Below are positions 43,716 to 44,825 of a stretch of 44,825 nt of DNA, piece by piece. Every line of letters starts with the position of its first letter. Within the stretch, counting starts at the first letter, position 1. The translations under genes and the position numbers were made by a program. Under the pieces are notes generated by a model that was not told where the DNA came from, searched no databases, and saw only the letters and a list, made by a program, of their open reading frames with translations. Where the stretch lies: NCBI GenBank assembly GCA_964410665.1, contig CAYPIE010000048.1:1-44825 (forward strand). Direction: 5' to 3'. This stretch comes from CAYPIE01 sp964410665. GTDB taxonomy: Bacteria; Planctomycetota; Planctomycetia; Gemmatales; Gemmataceae.

Positions 43716-43772
43716 ATTTCGATTGTAAGGTGTCCCAGGTAAGGACTATATTCGTCCGCAGAGTGGTTACGT

Positions 43773-44027
43773 CTATCTGCTTAAGCGATACTCTTCGAAT
43801 TCTGGCTGGTGTTGTATGGAGGTCACGGCCGTCTCTTTCCGAGCGGCGGGTGTGAACTCGCCGAGGCGGCACTGGATGACGGCTGGGGCTCCGCTGTCGA
43901 ACGACGGCCCCTGTTCCATGCGCCCACTCGTCACGACCAGGAGCTGTCCGCCTGACTGGGTGTCAAAGCGGAAGTCCGCACAACGCTCGGCGGGTTCCCA
44001 CCGCTCAGTAAGAAGACACTCTGCCAC
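43773..44027 (-). CDS. Possible small protein, related to 32062-32280
   Basis: An 84-codon frame starting with GTG. It codes ERWEPAERCADF near the start and QCRLGEFTPAARKE about 40 residues later. Both elements have counterparts in the same frame in the plus-strand ORF at 32062-32280, and the DNA there is nearly identical over 20-base stretches (cccgccgagcgttg). The region between differs in length and sequence. I do not know the family. It lies between tRNA-Cys and the ORF at 44119 on the same strand. Confidence 0.4.
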   Translation of the reverse strand: MAECLLTERWEPAERCADFRFDTQSGGQLLVVTSGRMEQGPSFDSGAPAVIQCRLGEFTPAARKETAVTSIQHQPEFEEYRLSR

Positions 44028-44118
44028 CAGAACACGCCCTTCGAAAACTCAGTATGTGCCACCCAGCCGAATTGCTGACCGATGCCGAACACGCGATGCA
44101 CATGGTTGCTGAGATCAC

Positions 44119-44502
44119 TTATCCATGCAATGCAGCAGAATCACGTTGCGGGATCGCCGCGATCTGATGTCGATCGGAATAAAGCACTTGGCCGGGCGAG
44201 TTGGTCCACCGCTTATTGACGTAGACGCCCTCCTCACGGAGGATCGCAACCAAGTCCCACATTCTTCGGATCAGTTCTTTTGACTCCGAACGATACCAGA
44301 AAAGGCACCTCCAGCCACGTTCACCCAGGGAAGGGGCGAGCAAGTTCGTGTTGAACCATGCCAAGTGTTCGTCAAGCAGTTCACGCGTGCTCGGCGAAAG
44401 TCGTGGCGAGTCTTCGACACGTCCCACGGCGACAAACAACCCCGCAGGTCTACCCGTCCAGCCACACCGGAGTTGAGTTTGAAATCGGATGTAGGTTGCC
44501 AT
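44119..44502 (-). CDS. Small conserved-looking hypothetical protein
   Basis: A 127-residue protein starting MATYIRFQTQL. The pattern GLFVAVGRVED, LDEHLAWFNTNLLAPSL, RCLFWYRSESKELIRRMWDL, ILREEGVYVNKRWTNSPGQV and LYSDRHQIAAIP matches, from memory, a family of about 120-residue hypothetical proteins found in Planctomycetota and other bacteria. No function is known to me. It is soluble with no signal. The ATG is preceded by gggaag. The tRNA-Leu-like gene lies 121 bases upstream on the same strand. Confidence 0.62.
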   Translation of the reverse strand: MATYIRFQTQLRCGWTGRPAGLFVAVGRVEDSPRLSPSTRELLDEHLAWFNTNLLAPSLGERGWRCLFWYRSESKELIRRMWDLVAILREEGVYVNKRWTNSPGQVLYSDRHQIAAIPQRDSAALHG

Positions 44503-44623
44503 CGCTTAACTTCCCGACTCTCAAGGTGTCCGTATGCCCTCGATGAACCCACACATCCGTCAGGGTTGATTTTCCAGACCGTTGCGTTCAACGATGCCCT
44601 GACGATGCAGCAGTTCATGCGAG

Positions 44624-44701
44624 TAGCACGGGAGGGAGTCGAACCCACAAACGATCACGAAGGTTTGAGCTTCGCCGCTTTACCGGTTTGCGTACCGTGC
44701 C
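44624..44701 (-). tRNA. tRNA-Leu (CAA)-like gene
   Basis: Minus strand: acceptor GGCACGG/CCGTGCT (last pair G-U) with discriminator A; D stem CGC/GCG, loop with GG; anticodon stem CGAAG/CTTCG, loop CTCAAAC giving anticodon CAA. The variable region is only about 9 bases, short for tRNA-Leu, and the T stem GTGGG/CCCTC has a T-T mismatch. It may be a degenerate copy. Confidence 0.6.
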
Positions 44702-44708
44702 AGGTATT

Positions 44709-44825
44709 TAGTGGGTCACCTCGATCGAGATGACGACCCGATATCGGACCAGAGCGGGGCATCCGTAAGCGTCACACCGGGGGCGGGGAAGTGTTGACAC
44801 GCGCTCGCTGGGTGGGTGACGCGTT
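44709..44825 (+). repeat. Dispersed repeat, copy 2 (cut by window end)
   Basis: Starts with the same tagtgggtcacctcgatcga as copy 1 at 31923 and aligns without gaps for the 117 bases available, with seven mismatches. It begins seven bases beyond the 5' end of the tRNA-Leu-like gene. The right end is outside the window. Confidence 0.9.

Noticed and set aside
1..44825. CRISPR array or prophage
   Set aside because: No set of direct repeats with unique spacers was seen, and the only phage-like name (Gp37/Gp68) belongs to a single coupled gene without structural or integrase genes nearby.

Overview
The window looks like chromosomal DNA from a member of the Planctomycetota. The evidence is the DUF1549/DUF1553 c-type cytochrome protein paired with a DUF1501 protein, an ECF sigma factor next to a Ser/Thr kinase with kinesin-light-chain TPRs, a 'mu-protocadherin'-type RPN-rich secreted protein, and many Tat-type leaders. 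The genus cannot be fixed by eye. The DNA is moderately GC-rich and holds one 100-N scaffold gap (22126-22225).

Layout. 1-1077: no supported gene. 1078-5628: ECF sigma factor and a transmembrane Ser/Thr kinase with 14 exactly phased 126-bp TPR units. 6027-13239 (minus): Tat-exported PhoD-like phosphatase, metallo-beta-lactamase-fold hydrolase, DUF1501 protein and the large PSCyt1/PSCyt2/PSD1 protein. 13652-19518 (plus): a sugar-phosphate block with an adenylate-kinase-like NMP kinase, Pfk-2-type phosphofructokinase, a beta-phosphoglucomutase/trehalose-6-phosphate phosphatase fusion, and an overlapping GH65 disaccharide phosphorylase. Together these could split an alpha-glucosyl disaccharide by phosphorolysis and pass the glucose phosphate into glycolysis. 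19757-22094: a small protein with a tandem duplication over its stop codon, a NarL-type response regulator and a stand-alone receiver preceded by a perfect 18-bp-stem hairpin.

22241-24631 (minus) is the most interesting region: a compact RiPP operon of the GRRM/triceptide type. It holds a Tat-leader precursor whose C-terminus is nine tandem FR[R/N/K] units at five-residue spacing, a radical SAM/SPASM maturase, and an unrecognised third protein, with a good sigma70-like promoter upstream. Next come three exported proteins (24752-28503), a Tat/lipobox-bearing PLP decarboxylase, glutamate dehydrogenase, a membrane protein, alpha-glucan phosphorylase, a second membrane protein, a beta-helix lipoprotein-like protein, a 612-aa helical-repeat protein, a Nudix hydrolase, aspartate carbamoyltransferase and a DUF5131 radical-SAM-like protein.

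The right end (43644-44825) has tRNA-Cys(GCA), two small ORFs, a tRNA-Leu(CAA)-like gene with a weak T stem, and one copy of a dispersed repeat whose other copy (110/117 identical by eye) starts exactly at the gdh stop codon (31923). All coordinates, residue numbers and motif calls were read by eye; no database search was run.
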